From the NCBI GenBank assembly GCA_964655775.1, contig CAZZNQ010000006.1:18868-82867 (forward strand): a stretch of DNA of 64,000 nucleotides, given 5' to 3'. Below, in pieces: positions 14,956 through 25,065 of the stretch. The first letter of the stretch is position 1; the number at the start of each line of letters is the position of its first letter. Source of the stretch: CAZZNQ01 sp964655775. GTDB taxonomy: Bacteria; Planctomycetota; Brocadiia; SM23-32. A program made the position numbers and the translations under genes. The notes under the pieces are model-generated. The model made no database searches. It was not told the origin of the DNA and saw only the letters and a program-made list of their open reading frames with translations.

Positions 14956-17739
14956 TCAGTTTGATGTGGTATCCCGGTCGATCTCCGCCCGGGCCCGCAG
15001 GCCGTCGTTCTCGAAGGTCACGCCCAGGTTAGCGAACAGGACGTCGAGCGCCGCCTTCGGCCAGGACGGCCCGTCCTTCTGCTCGCCCGGATGACCGTAG
15101 ACCGTCGACTCCACGGTCTGCCATTCCTCGTTCCAGACGTACTCGCCTCCGCCGGGACAGACCGGCTCCGTCTGCCAGACGCGACGGTGGACGTCGACGG
15201 GGTCGCGGTCGGGATACCGGTCGTGCCACTCGTTGAGGATGGGCAGATTGGCGTAGCATCGACGCTTCATCGCGCGCTGGTAGGAACTCACGCTGAGATC
15301 GCGCACGACTTCCACGAAACGCTTGCTGACCTGAAGGCACATGCTCTCGCCCAGCCAGGCATGCTCCTGTTTGGGAGTCGGCTCGCCGTCTGCAGCCGCC
15401 TCCGCCCTCGCGTTGCGGCGGTCAAGGGCCCGCTTGAGGGCGGGCTCGCTGAACGTCACCAGCAGGTCCTGCGGCGAGGGCGAGTAGTAGAGCGCGACAT
15501 CGGCAAACGCCGGGGCCGCTTGCGAAACGGCACTCCGTGACGGCGTGACCTTGACGTAAGGCTGACCTGCGTACTCGAGCGTCTCCCAGACCGTCATCCC
15601 GGGCGCGCTCGACTCGATGTAGCCCCTGAGGGCCGTCAGGAAAACGGTCAGCCTGACGGCGTTCTTGACCTCCACGCAGAGCACTATCGGCAGACCGCCG
15701 AGTATCTCCTCGAGAAAGTCGCCGTCCTCATCCTCCAGCTTCGCGAGCTCCTGCCAGCGCGGCGACTCGTCCGCATAGACGCTGAGAGTGCCACCCATCC
15801 AGGAGAGCGGCTCCTGCCGGAAGCTGGAGACCATGCTGCGCGCGAAGCCGCTGAACTCGCGCATCGGCTCGGACTCGATGTCGATGGCCATCGCGTAGTG
15901 GATTATGGTCCCTTCGTGGGGGTCGCCGTCGCCGGGATCAATCTGCGCGCCTCGGGTCAGATTCCTGACCTGGGAATACTCGGTGCCCTCCACCAGCGGG
16001 ATCACCGTCAGGTCGCCGGTCAACCTTCGGTCAGACACGCCGAAGCGGATCGCAATCGGGTCAAACACGCGGCGCCATCGCCTCTCGTATCGGTCGCGCC
16101 AACGGTTGTAGCCTTGGGCCTCCGCGTCGGTCACCTTGCTCGGCGCGATCTCGATGATCGGCGTCATGAACTTGAGCGTGCCGTAAACGGAGGACTGCAC
16201 GCCCTGCGCACCGATGCTCATCTCGCCGGCGTTCGGCAGTGGAAACTCGGTGTCGACCGGACCGGGCGTGACAGTGCCCTTTACCAGCGCGTCCACGTGC
16301 CGGGCCTGCACGTCGGCCATCACCGCCGCCGCGCGCGTGCGCCGCGAGGCCGCTATCCGCCACGCGGGCCCGCACCAGCGCCGAATGGTGGGATCCGACA
16401 CGACCAACAAGGCCGTCTCGTCGGCGTCGCCTTTGGAGTAGCGATGCCGGAAGAACTTGTATTCATCCAATTCCGCAAGCGACTCCGTTTTGCCGTCGCC
16501 TGCATCGGCAATGCGCTCCAGTTGCGCGAGCGAGTTCGTGACAACAACGGCGTCGCCCACCGTCGCGACGTAAGAGCAGACCGACCGATCCGGCGAGCGA
16601 TAGCCCGCGTACGGGACGCCGCTCGTTTCGCCTTTCACCGCCTCCACGCCCTGCGCCCCCTGGGCGTGCGTGGTCACGCGACCGTCGATCATGGGCCGGA
16701 GCACGGCGACGTCCTTGGCCTCGAACAGCACGGCCACGTCGGTGCCGGTTCGCATGTAAGGATCGCCGCCGGTGATGGCAACGCTCTTCACGACGGACGG
16801 CCCGATCATGCGGGAGAGCGCATCCGCCTGAAGGCAGAGCTGTTTCTGGTATCGCTGGTGCACGCGCGCATCTTCGGACCGCATCTCCATCAGCCGGAGG
16901 ATGGGCGTGCCTTTGTCCCGGGCCTCGTCCATCATCCTCAGGAATCTGGAGAAATCCGGGAAGAAGATCGCATGCTGGTCCGACGGAACGAGGTGGGCCA
17001 GCGCATCCAGGTCCGGGTCGGTGTCCTTCACCAGCGGCTCCCAGTCCATGGGATGCGTGGTGATGCCGGTGATGGAGTCGACTGCCACGGTCGGGCTGCC
17101 GTCGCCCTCGGCCTCCACGACCCGATCGAGCGCGAGGTTCTCGCTCACCGCCCGGCCGCCGGTCAGCAGGTTGTAGCTGTCTTCTACGTCGGTGGTGGAT
17201 TGCCGCCGGGAACGGACCAGAGCGTCGTCGACCTCCACCGGCACGCCGCTCACCTCCGCGGCCTCGTTCCGGGCGAGATCGGCCTGATACCGGAACCACG
17301 CGGCGCCCGGCAGACCGCTTCGCCACAGGTTCCGGTAGTAGCGCGCCTTCACGTGGAAGAACTCCTCCTTCTGGGCCGGATCCGCCGCGTCGGACGGCAC
17401 CCGGAACGCCAGTTTGGTGGAGTCCAGGTAGAGGTGGCCGGTGACCTCGCGCGCCGAGGGCGTCGCGATCGCCAGAGCAGACTGGCCCCCGTCACGATTC
17501 CGGCGCCCGGACGCATCCGAAGCCCGCGCGGACCTCGCCGCATAGGCTTCGCCCTCACCGTCCAAAACGACCCGCGCGCGGGTGGTCATGCCGCTCCAAC
17601 CGGTGAACACCCTCTCAGGCAGCTCACCCCCGGAGACCTCCAGCCCCTCCAGCGGCACCACGTAATACGCCCGGTCGGCGAAAGCTACCCCGCAAGCAAC
17701 GCACATGACTACGACTGCGGCCACCATTCGCTTCAGCAT
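14956..17739 (-). CDS. Large secreted protein of unknown function
   Basis: A 927-residue protein starting at 17739, where GGAGGGG stands just before ATG; an in-frame upstream ATG at 17784 would spoil the signal peptide. Residues 1-20 (VAAVVVMCVACGVAFA) form a cleavable signal peptide. I do not recognise a catalytic domain. The layout, with repeated alpha/beta stretches and phrases such as VATVGDAVVVTNSLAQLERI and LLVTFSEPALKRAL, resembles DUF3352-type secreted proteins that score per-element quantities. The gene at 38257-39987 looks similar in style, so the two may be distant relatives; this is inference. Clusters of Tyr/Arg/Asp near 880-905 may be functional. It shares direction with the Tat sulfatase. 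Confidence 0.75.
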   Translation of the reverse strand: MLKRMVAAVVVMCVACGVAFADRAYYVVPLEGLEVSGGELPERVFTGWSGMTTRARVVLDGEGEAYAARSARASDASGRRNRDGGQSALAIATPSAREVTGHLYLDSTKLAFRVPSDAADPAQKEEFFHVKARYYRNLWRSGLPGAAWFRYQADLARNEAAEVSGVPVEVDDALVRSRRQSTTDVEDSYNLLTGGRAVSENLALDRVVEAEGDGSPTVAVDSITGITTHPMDWEPLVKDTDPDLDALAHLVPSDQHAIFFPDFSRFLRMMDEARDKGTPILRLMEMRSEDARVHQRYQKQLCLQADALSRMIGPSVVKSVAITGGDPYMRTGTDVAVLFEAKDVAVLRPMIDGRVTTHAQGAQGVEAVKGETSGVPYAGYRSPDRSVCSYVATVGDAVVVTNSLAQLERIADAGDGKTESLAELDEYKFFRHRYSKGDADETALLVVSDPTIRRWCGPAWRIAASRRTRAAAVMADVQARHVDALVKGTVTPGPVDTEFPLPNAGEMSIGAQGVQSSVYGTLKFMTPIIEIAPSKVTDAEAQGYNRWRDRYERRWRRVFDPIAIRFGVSDRRLTGDLTVIPLVEGTEYSQVRNLTRGAQIDPGDGDPHEGTIIHYAMAIDIESEPMREFSGFARSMVSSFRQEPLSWMGGTLSVYADESPRWQELAKLEDEDGDFLEEILGGLPIVLCVEVKNAVRLTVFLTALRGYIESSAPGMTVWETLEYAGQPYVKVTPSRSAVSQAAPAFADVALYYSPSPQDLLVTFSEPALKRALDRRNARAEAAADGEPTPKQEHAWLGESMCLQVSKRFVEVVRDLSVSSYQRAMKRRCYANLPILNEWHDRYPDRDPVDVHRRVWQTEPVCPGGGEYVWNEEWQTVESTVYGHPGEQKDGPSWPKAALDVLFANLGVTFENDGLRARAEIDRDTTSN

Positions 17740-17790
17740 CTCACCCCTCCTTCCGGTTCCCCGTTGACGGCACCAGACTACCACATCGCA

Positions 17791-17819
17791 AGCTTACGGC
17801 CCCGGCCGCCGCCCGTCAA
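17791..17819 (-). promoter_or_regulatory. Predicted promoter of the 927-residue secreted protein gene
   Basis: On the minus strand TTGACG (17814-17819), a 17 bp spacer, TAAGCT (17791-17796), 51 bp before the start at 17739. It lies between that gene and the phosphoesterase stop at 17833. Confidence 0.5.
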
Positions 17820-17832
17820 GCCGGTCCACACC

Positions 17833-19866
17833 TCAGGCAAGGCGCACGGCGCCCCAGTAGAGCGGTATGTGCCAGACGCCCGGCTTGCCCTCTGGGTCCA
17901 AGAACTGCTCCAGGACGTGCCCGCCGCCGCTGAGGACATAGTGGAATCCCAGCACGGCCCCCGGCGTCATCGCCGCTGCGGGCATCGCCGACGCCGGCAC
18001 CAGAAACTCCACCGCGTATCCCCCGCGCCAGGCGCGCCAGCGCGCATCGATCATGTCGGGGCGGTGCATGCACGGCCCGTAGGACACGCGCACCCGCGCC
18101 CGCCCCTCGTCCTCCGCCGGGCCCGCCGAGTACTTGCCCGCGTGGGGGTTGCCGATCGCCGAGAAGCTCCGCGCGTGATCGTCCTCAATGTACAGCTCGA
18201 TCCCCGCCCCCGCCGTGCCTCCGTCGGGCACCGCCACGGCCAGGTATATCCCCTTCTCACTCCAGGCCGCGCGCACGTACCGGCTCGGCGCATCCGTCGA
18301 CGGAAGCTGGAGATAGGGCACGTGCTCCCAATCATCCAGCACCCCATCCACCACCATGCCGTTCGGCGCGTGCGGCACCGGCGACGGCGTCGGATCCGGA
18401 ATCAGCAGCCGCACGGATGCACGCGTCAGCCCGGCGTCAATGTCCTGGCCCGCGTAGTCCACGCCGTCGTAGCTCACGGATCGGTGCAGGCGCGGCGTCG
18501 GCCGCAGAAACCCGGGGCGCACGTCGAGGTCGTCTGGGGCGATGATCGTCACCTCACGGACCGCATCCCCCACCGTGAACTCGGTCAGCTCGACCTTCCA
18601 CGGGCTCCCCTCGGCCGAGCTCAGCCGCACCACGGCCTCATCCGGCAGCGGGTCCCGCAGCACCACGCCCGCCTGCACCCGCGCACCGGGTTCGGGCACG
18701 CCACGCAGGTCCAGCGCCACCCGGGCCGCCTCGACGTAGGCCAGTTGCGCGCCCTCCTCGGTCGTCAGGGCGTCCCGCATCACGGACTCCTGGTACGCAC
18801 CGCCATCCTTCACCAGTTCCAGTTCGTCGATCACGTCGCCGTCGGGCGTCTTCACCGCCATCGTCAGCCGGTTACCGTCGATCTCGAACGCGCAGTAGTG
18901 CAGACCCACATAGTTCCGCGCCAGCACGGGGCTGGGCCGCAGCTCGTACTCCGGCCCCCCGCCGCCGCCGCTGACAATGTGGACCACCGGCTTGCCGCCC
19001 TCGGGCCCGATCGGCCGGAAGCGCTCGTAGATGTGGGAATGGCTCGCCAGCACCAGGTCCGCCCCGTGCCGCTCCAGCACTTCCAGCACGTCCCCGCGCC
19101 CCCATCGGCTCGCCGCGCCGCCGATGTTGAATATCGGCTCGTGGAACACCGCGATGATCCAGTCGGCCCCGCACCGGGCGAGGTCGCCGTCCAGCCAGCG
19201 GACCATCTCCGCGTGCGCCGCCCGGTCGCCGTCGTGGCCCAGCAGCTCCGAATCCAGCACCACCAGGTGCAGCCCGCCCGTATCGGCGCTGTAGTAGCAC
19301 CTCTCCCCCGGCAGGTCGAACAGCGTCCGCACCAGCACGCCGTCCACCTCGTGGTTGCCGCGCACGGGCCAGAACGTCGTGCGCCGCCACACCTCGCGGC
19401 CGGGGTCGAAGAACTCCTTCTTCCACTGCGGCCACGCCGTCGCGTTCGCCGTCAGATCTCCCGTATTCACGATGAAGGTGAACGGCAGCTCGCGCCCCAC
19501 GGCCTCCAGCACGCGCCTGTGGCGCTCCGGGCCGGACCGGTTGTCGCCGTAGATCACGAACCGGAACGCGTCGCCCGTATCGCGCGGTATGGCGGTTCGG
19601 AACTCGCCCTCCACCGCCCGCGCCCCGCGCCGCAGAACGTAACCATACCTGCGCCCCGGCTCCAGGCCGCGAACTTCGGCCACGTGCACCCGCTCCGGTC
19701 CCTGCACGATATCGCTGCCCTTGAGCGCGATGGCGGCCTCGGGAGCATCCGGCAGTTCCAGTCGCCACTCGCCGTTCGCCTCGGGATGCGGCACCCAGCA
19801 GACCTTCGCCGTCGACTCCGTCGTCCCGGTCGTGTACGGTCCCATCAGCAGGTCGTCGGCGCTCAT
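17833..19866 (-). CDS. Calcineurin-like metallophosphoesterase with purple-acid-phosphatase-type N-terminus and CBM9-like C-terminus
   Basis: A 677-residue three-part protein. Residues 1-95 look like the Fn3-type N-terminal domain of purple acid phosphatases (RGLEPGRRYGYVLR). Residues 100-330 hold the dinuclear metal motifs: YGDNR (106-110), NTGD (134-137), GNHE (170-173), His242 in VFHEP and SHSH (275-278, usually GHxH). From about 510 a beta-sandwich resembling family 9 carbohydrate-binding domains begins (VVDGVLDDWEHVP, YVRAAWSEKGIYLAV). It probably hydrolyses a phosphomonoester or diester. No signal peptide is visible at the ATG at 19866, odd for a protein with an apparent glycan-binding tail. 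The substrate is unknown. Confidence 0.88.
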   Translation of the reverse strand: MSADDLLMGPYTTGTTESTAKVCWVPHPEANGEWRLELPDAPEAAIALKGSDIVQGPERVHVAEVRGLEPGRRYGYVLRRGARAVEGEFRTAIPRDTGDAFRFVIYGDNRSGPERHRRVLEAVGRELPFTFIVNTGDLTANATAWPQWKKEFFDPGREVWRRTTFWPVRGNHEVDGVLVRTLFDLPGERCYYSADTGGLHLVVLDSELLGHDGDRAAHAEMVRWLDGDLARCGADWIIAVFHEPIFNIGGAASRWGRGDVLEVLERHGADLVLASHSHIYERFRPIGPEGGKPVVHIVSGGGGGPEYELRPSPVLARNYVGLHYCAFEIDGNRLTMAVKTPDGDVIDELELVKDGGAYQESVMRDALTTEEGAQLAYVEAARVALDLRGVPEPGARVQAGVVLRDPLPDEAVVRLSSAEGSPWKVELTEFTVGDAVREVTIIAPDDLDVRPGFLRPTPRLHRSVSYDGVDYAGQDIDAGLTRASVRLLIPDPTPSPVPHAPNGMVVDGVLDDWEHVPYLQLPSTDAPSRYVRAAWSEKGIYLAVAVPDGGTAGAGIELYIEDDHARSFSAIGNPHAGKYSAGPAEDEGRARVRVSYGPCMHRPDMIDARWRAWRGGYAVEFLVPASAMPAAAMTPGAVLGFHYVLSGGGHVLEQFLDPEGKPGVWHIPLYWGAVRLA

Positions 19867-20418
19867 CTGTGCTCCGCTGGCGTCGTGGACAGAGATTGCA
19901 TCATCATGCTATACAACCATTTATGACGATTTGGGTTCGTTTCGCAATCGGACTGTTCTCCACAGCTATCTTCTGCTTCTGTCGGCAGACGCCGCCGTCG
20001 GACTGGCGCCCGGCCCAAGGCAGCGCGCCCGCCGTTGCCATGATACGCGTCTTTCCGGGGTCGTCAACAGGCGGACCGGACACGAACGCCCATGAGCGCC
20101 CATAACGGACACCGGCATTCCGCGCGGCGTATCTGCGGGGCCATGTGCGGGCGATCAACCCGCGCGGTATGCAGCCTGCCACAAGCGTATCTACCCCCGT
20201 GTACCGTCCTGAGGTTACCTGCATTCTGTGCCGCTCGCGGCTTTTCAGGCTTGATTTCCAGGACCCCGGTGCGACAATGTAATCGGGTGTTGTGCCCCTT
20301 GGCGGGTCGATCCGGGCTGCAGTCTATCCGATCGAAGAGCCACTTCGGCTCTCGTCGGCCTGGGTCTCCATGCGAGAGAGCGGAAGACTTACTGGGGTGA
20401 CTCTGGCAGGAGAGGGAC
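19867..20418. other. Intergenic region without a recognisable gene
   Basis: A 552 bp divergent spacer between the phosphoesterase (minus) and the ankyrin/LRR gene (plus). No protein-like frame or tRNA was seen. A short direct repeat of GCGCCCAT occurs near 20095. A weak promoter candidate is listed at 20251-20278. Confidence 0.5.
20251..20278 (+). promoter_or_regulatory. Weak promoter candidate for the ankyrin/LRR gene
   Basis: TTGATT (20251-20256), a 16 bp spacer, GACAAT (20273-20278), 140 bp before the ATG. Four of six matches in each box; low support. Confidence 0.3.
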
Positions 20419-23400
20419 ATGAGCCGAACCGTCGTTGCCGTGCTTGCGGTCCTCCAGGCTACGCTATGGAGCGGAAACGCACTCGCCACGCGCCGCTACT
20501 ACAGCGACCTTGTGGCCCAGTCGCCGAACGAACGCTATCGTCTTGAGGCCAGGTCGCCCGACAACCGGAAAAAGGAGTACCCGACTCCGTTCCAGCACGA
20601 CTTCGCCTACACCTGCATCGACATGGGAAACCGGCAGGTCCTTTGGAGAAGGCAACAGGCGGAGGGCTCCCCGGTCGAGGTGTTCATCGACGACGACTGC
20701 TGGGTGGTGATCAGAACGTCCGGCGATCGCCTCGTGATAGTCGACCCGGAAGGCGGCGACCGTGGAACTGTCAACCTGCTCGAGGAGATGTCGGAGGACG
20801 GAGTTGCGCGGTACGTCCACCGTACGACCGCCGGCCCTTGGTGGGATCCGTCGTCAATCTGGTACTTCGCGGATTCCGGCGAGGCCAGGCTGTTCGCCGT
20901 GCGCCCCTGGTGGGGCGACAGGATCGTGGCGGACCTGGAGCAGGGCGTCCCCGTCGACCAGAGAGGAGCAACGTCTAGACACCTGGACCAGACCGAAAGG
21001 AGTTTCATCGTTGATGAACTCAAAGCCGGTTTGCAGCACAGGAACATCTGGGACAAGACGACCGACTCCGGCTACCTCGAAGAAGGGGGCGTTGCGTTGC
21101 ACCGGGTATGGACGGCGGCCTACCTGGCCGGCCGCACGGGCGCCGACGATGCGGTCGCACTGCTACGCCAACTCGATGATGCCGCGCCTTGTGGGCGCTG
21201 GATGCACTTGCCGGGTGATGCTCCGCCCGCGGGTTCGGGACTGCCGATGCTTCACTACCGCAACTTCACAGTGCGACAGGCGGCCAAGTTGTCCCTGCTC
21301 CGGCTGGGCGAGATCCCACAACAGGTGGCGGGAACCCGGTTCTACGTCGGTACGGGCGATGGGAAAGCAAAACCGTATGAGCCGGCTGCTCCGGCACGGC
21401 CCCGGACCGAAGCCGCCCGGAGCATCCAGGATGGCATGACACCGATCGAGGTCCTCGCAGCACTCGGTGTGCCGGACTGCTGCAACTGGGAGGTCTGGTT
21501 TTACGAGTTGGATGCCGACCCGCCCTTCACCCTCGTTGTCCACTGGGGAGAGAACTGGGCCGCCGAGGTCGAGCGTCAGACACCGCCAATATGGAAAGGC
21601 ACCCAGCTCGACGAAAATGTCCTCTGGGATCAAGGTACAGAGCTGAAGTTCCGGAATAACAGCGGGACCTGCTGGGCAAGGCAGTGGGCCGAGGCGGAGC
21701 CAGGTTGGGTCAGCGTGGACGATCTCTTACTCCAAATGCCGTGCCGGGACACGCTAACCCCTCTGCAGTACGCGGCGGCCGTGGGCGATGGGGCAACGGC
21801 TAAACGTCTTCTCCGTGAAGGGGCGGAGCCGAACAAAGCCGATGCCGGGGGTTGGACGCCAATGCACTGGGCGGCGGCCCGCGGGCACGAGGAGGTCGTT
21901 CGGCTGCTGCTCGACCATGGTGGCCGCCCGGACATTAGAGACAGCGTAGCGGGTAGCCCGCTGAACTGGGCCGCCCTGACAAGCCATGACGACATTGCGG
22001 ACACGCTCATCGCTGCACGAAAGAAGGTGGAGGCAACTCACCAGCCACGCAGTGAGAGTCCCGATTCACGCCGGGACGAGCAGGACAAGACAACTCGGAG
22101 TCCATGGCTACGCTCCGTGCGGATCAGGGGTCTGTGGGGCTGCGAGCCGGAGATTACAGCCGCCCCGGGCGAATGGGTGCAAATCCGACAGAACCTGTGG
22201 TGGTGTCTTACTGAAGGCAGCGACATGACCTTCAGTGAAGACGGCCCGCTGGTATCGCTGAGCATCGACGGAGGCCCGGCATCCGTGATGGGCTGCCGCG
22301 TCCGCGGTCACGAGGATATCCAGGTGCTGCGCAGCATCCTGCCCGAACGCAATGACGGTTTGACCGTCTGGGTAGAGAACCCGCTGGTGGAAGAGGTGGT
22401 CGGCCTTCCCGGCGCCGGGCGGATCACCTCCGTTGTCGTTGATGCACCTGTCACACCCGATGAAATCGGACGATTGAGCGTCCTGCCCGGCCTGGAGTCG
22501 GCGGCCGTGAGTTGTCACTATCTCACCGATCTGACGTCCCTTGCGGGGCTGACAGGGCTTCGGTCACTCAGGCTTACGGAGGGGGCCCGCATCAGAGATG
22601 TCTCGCCGCTGTCTTCCCTCGGCGCTCTCGCGTGCTTGGAAATGGAGGGCTTCAAAGCTCTTGAGGACCTAGCCCCGATCGGGACGCTGACCCGTCTGCG
22701 CTCCCTCTCTATCGGGCGAATTGCAGAGGACGCGGATATGGCCCCCCTGGCATCGCTATCGGGTCTGAAAGCACTGGGCCTCGTCGGTTGCTCGGCCGAA
22801 AGCAACCTTCCCGCACTCGCCGGCCTGAAGCGGCTGCAGCGCTTCGAGGTCAACAGCTACGGCGGCGCGAACGTCTCGCCGCTGGCGCAGTTGCCGAATC
22901 TGACGGGCCTCGGCCTCTACCGCTGCGAGGACCGCATCGATCTCTCCCCGCTGAAAGCTCTGCCGGGGCTCCGCGATCTGTCGCTGACGATGCAGGCGGA
23001 CCGACTCGACATCCAGGACACGCTGTCCTGGTTCCCTGGATTGGTCGGTCTTAGCCTGTCTATCATCAATGGCTCCACGGACCTAAGCGCCGTCCGAGGG
23101 CGGTCGGATCTCAAGACACTGGAAGTGGACGATCTGGGACGCCTGCGGGACCTGTCCGATCTCTCAGTTCTGGAAGGTCTCAGGAATCTGAGTCTTCGTG
23201 GCAGTGGCAAAGTCCAGGACATTTCGGCGCTGTCCGGACTCGCGAAGCTGCGAATCCTGGCGCTGAGCTGGCTGACCGAGCTCCCGTTGGACTTCTCCGC
23301 CATGTCGACCTTGGCGGAGCTGGAGCGTTTGGAGGTCAGCCTCAGCGACCTGTCCGACCTGCGACCTCTGGCGGGAATGGTCCAGTTGCGCGTCGTTGAT

Positions 23401-25065
23401 CTGGGTTTCAGTGAGCTCGATGAGGAAGCCGCAGGAGTCGGCCACCCAAATCTGGACACTGTGATGCTTCCCAGCCGCAACGGCCTGGCGACTGGGGTCC
23501 TGGCACTTGGCGCCCTGCCGGACCTAATCGACCTCTCGTTGCCCGAAGGCTGTTCGGACATGGAACTCCGTGCCCTATCACCCGAACTCGCTCACTTGCA
23601 GCGGCTCGACCTCGAAAGTTGCGTCGACACCATAGGACATCCCTTCAGCCCAAGCTGGCAAGGCATCTCCAGCTTCGCACCGCTAACACGTCTTGTGGAG
23701 CTTCGCGAGTTGCGTGCCTGCAAGACCGATCCGGAACGGCCCATCGACCTGACGCCGCTGACGAACCTCCGGAAGCTTGAGATTCTGAATCTGTGGCGGT
23801 GCGGGGTCGCAGTGGATCTGGCCCCGCTCGCGAGCATGACCCACTTGCGCGACGTATCCCTGCCCTGGGCGAAGGAATACACGATTAAGGACCTGCGCCC
23901 GCTCCAGGCGGCCATAGCTCAAGGGGCACGAGTCTGGACGGCACCGGGCCCGTCGAACCCGGTCGAGCGAATGCTGACCGCCGGCGAGCCCGACCGGGGG
24001 CCTCCTGACGTCCATCGGGCCGCGCGGACTGCCGACCTTCCCGCGCTCCGCCAGTTGCTCCAAGACGACGCCCGGGCGGCAAGGCCCCGGGACGATTTCT
24101 GTCGGACACCCCTGCACTACGCCGCTGGCGAGGGCCACGGCGAGGCCGTCCAGTTACTGACCGAATCCGGGGCGGAACTCGATGCCCGGGATCCGAACGG
24201 TCTTTCACCTCTGCACTGGACAGTGCTGAACGCACGGCCTGACGCTGCCCGAAAGCTCCTGCAACTTGGAGCCGGAGCCGACGTCGTCGACCGGGAGGGC
24301 TTCACGCCCCTGCACTGGGCCGCGCACCTTGGGCACGAGCCGATCGCCCGACTTCTCGCCGAATCCGGCGCCGATCTGAGCGCGGAGGACTCAGAGGGTT
24401 GGACGCCTCTTCACAGGGCACTGGAAGCCGGATCCCGGAGCATCGCCGAGATGCTGATCGCCAGAGGTGCGGACGTGAACTCGGCCGACGGCCTCGCCCT
24501 GAACATGGCGGCCGCCGGAGGCGACGATCGGGTGACCAGGATACTGCTCGACGCGGGAGCACGGCCGAAGGGACTCCGCAAGGCGGCCATGGCCTTGATA
24601 GATGCGCTGGAGAAGGGGCACGAGTCGACGGCAGTTCTGCTGGTTGAGCACGGAGCGGACCCGAACGTGGAAACCACGCTTGACGAGACGCCTCTGCACG
24701 TGGCCGCGGAGGAAGGCATGGTGAAAGCGGTCGAGGCACTGCTGGCCCATGGTGCCGCGGTCAACGCACGAGATTACTGGGAGAAGACGCCCCTCCACCG
24801 GGCGGCCCGGAGCGACGCCAAACACAACGCCGTCGAGATATCGAGGTTACTGCTCAAGGACGGCGCCGACGTGCACGCCAGGGATGAGCGAGGCGAAACG
24901 CCGCTCTTCATTGCCGCTGAACGCGGAATGCCCGAGTTGCTGGCGCTGCTGATTGAGGCCGGCGGAGACGTGCACACCCGCAATAAGTGGGGCGACGGCC
25001 CCCTGAGTCGCACGTATTCCAACGAGGTCAAGAAGATCCTCCGAGAGCATGGCGTGACCCAGTGA
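20419..25065 (+). CDS. Giant secreted ankyrin / leucine-rich repeat / ankyrin protein
   Basis: A 1548-residue protein with an N-terminal signal peptide (about residues 1-23, WSGNALA) and AGGAGAGGG before the ATG. Residues 25-440 are a unique region, including GMTPIEVLAALGVPD near 335, reminiscent of BamE/SmpA-like modules. Residues about 443-535 are ankyrin repeats (TPLQYAAAVGD, TPMHWAAARGH). About 670-1170 is a long array of bacterial leucine-rich repeats (LTSLAGLTGLRSLRL and variants). About 1194-1548 is a second ankyrin block of some nine repeats. It is probably a surface or periplasmic protein-binding scaffold. The order ankyrin-LRR-ankyrin in one chain is unusual. Downstream genes also include an ankyrin protein and a BamE-like module, suggesting a related locus. 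Partners unknown. Confidence 0.9.
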   Translation: MSRTVVAVLAVLQATLWSGNALATRRYYSDLVAQSPNERYRLEARSPDNRKKEYPTPFQHDFAYTCIDMGNRQVLWRRQQAEGSPVEVFIDDDCWVVIRTSGDRLVIVDPEGGDRGTVNLLEEMSEDGVARYVHRTTAGPWWDPSSIWYFADSGEARLFAVRPWWGDRIVADLEQGVPVDQRGATSRHLDQTERSFIVDELKAGLQHRNIWDKTTDSGYLEEGGVALHRVWTAAYLAGRTGADDAVALLRQLDDAAPCGRWMHLPGDAPPAGSGLPMLHYRNFTVRQAAKLSLLRLGEIPQQVAGTRFYVGTGDGKAKPYEPAAPARPRTEAARSIQDGMTPIEVLAALGVPDCCNWEVWFYELDADPPFTLVVHWGENWAAEVERQTPPIWKGTQLDENVLWDQGTELKFRNNSGTCWARQWAEAEPGWVSVDDLLLQMPCRDTLTPLQYAAAVGDGATAKRLLREGAEPNKADAGGWTPMHWAAARGHEEVVRLLLDHGGRPDIRDSVAGSPLNWAALTSHDDIADTLIAARKKVEATHQPRSESPDSRRDEQDKTTRSPWLRSVRIRGLWGCEPEITAAPGEWVQIRQNLWWCLTEGSDMTFSEDGPLVSLSIDGGPASVMGCRVRGHEDIQVLRSILPERNDGLTVWVENPLVEEVVGLPGAGRITSVVVDAPVTPDEIGRLSVLPGLESAAVSCHYLTDLTSLAGLTGLRSLRLTEGARIRDVSPLSSLGALACLEMEGFKALEDLAPIGTLTRLRSLSIGRIAEDADMAPLASLSGLKALGLVGCSAESNLPALAGLKRLQRFEVNSYGGANVSPLAQLPNLTGLGLYRCEDRIDLSPLKALPGLRDLSLTMQADRLDIQDTLSWFPGLVGLSLSIINGSTDLSAVRGRSDLKTLEVDDLGRLRDLSDLSVLEGLRNLSLRGSGKVQDISALSGLAKLRILALSWLTELPLDFSAMSTLAELERLEVSLSDLSDLRPLAGMVQLRVVDLGFSELDEEAAGVGHPNLDTVMLPSRNGLATGVLALGALPDLIDLSLPEGCSDMELRALSPELAHLQRLDLESCVDTIGHPFSPSWQGISSFAPLTRLVELRELRACKTDPERPIDLTPLTNLRKLEILNLWRCGVAVDLAPLASMTHLRDVSLPWAKEYTIKDLRPLQAAIAQGARVWTAPGPSNPVERMLTAGEPDRGPPDVHRAARTADLPALRQLLQDDARAARPRDDFCRTPLHYAAGEGHGEAVQLLTESGAELDARDPNGLSPLHWTVLNARPDAARKLLQLGAGADVVDREGFTPLHWAAHLGHEPIARLLAESGADLSAEDSEGWTPLHRALEAGSRSIAEMLIARGADVNSADGLALNMAAAGGDDRVTRILLDAGARPKGLRKAAMALIDALEKGHESTAVLLVEHGADPNVETTLDETPLHVAAEEGMVKAVEALLAHGAAVNARDYWEKTPLHRAARSDAKHNAVEISRLLLKDGADVHARDERGETPLFIAAERGMPELLALLIEAGGDVHTRNKWGDGPLSRTYSNEVKKILREHGVTQ

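Noticed and set aside
15898..19926. A long open frame of over 1300 codons on the plus strand opposite two minus-strand genes
   Set aside because: It is rich in Arg, His, Pro and Val without domains, and lies antisense to well-supported genes; it is a by-product of high GC content.
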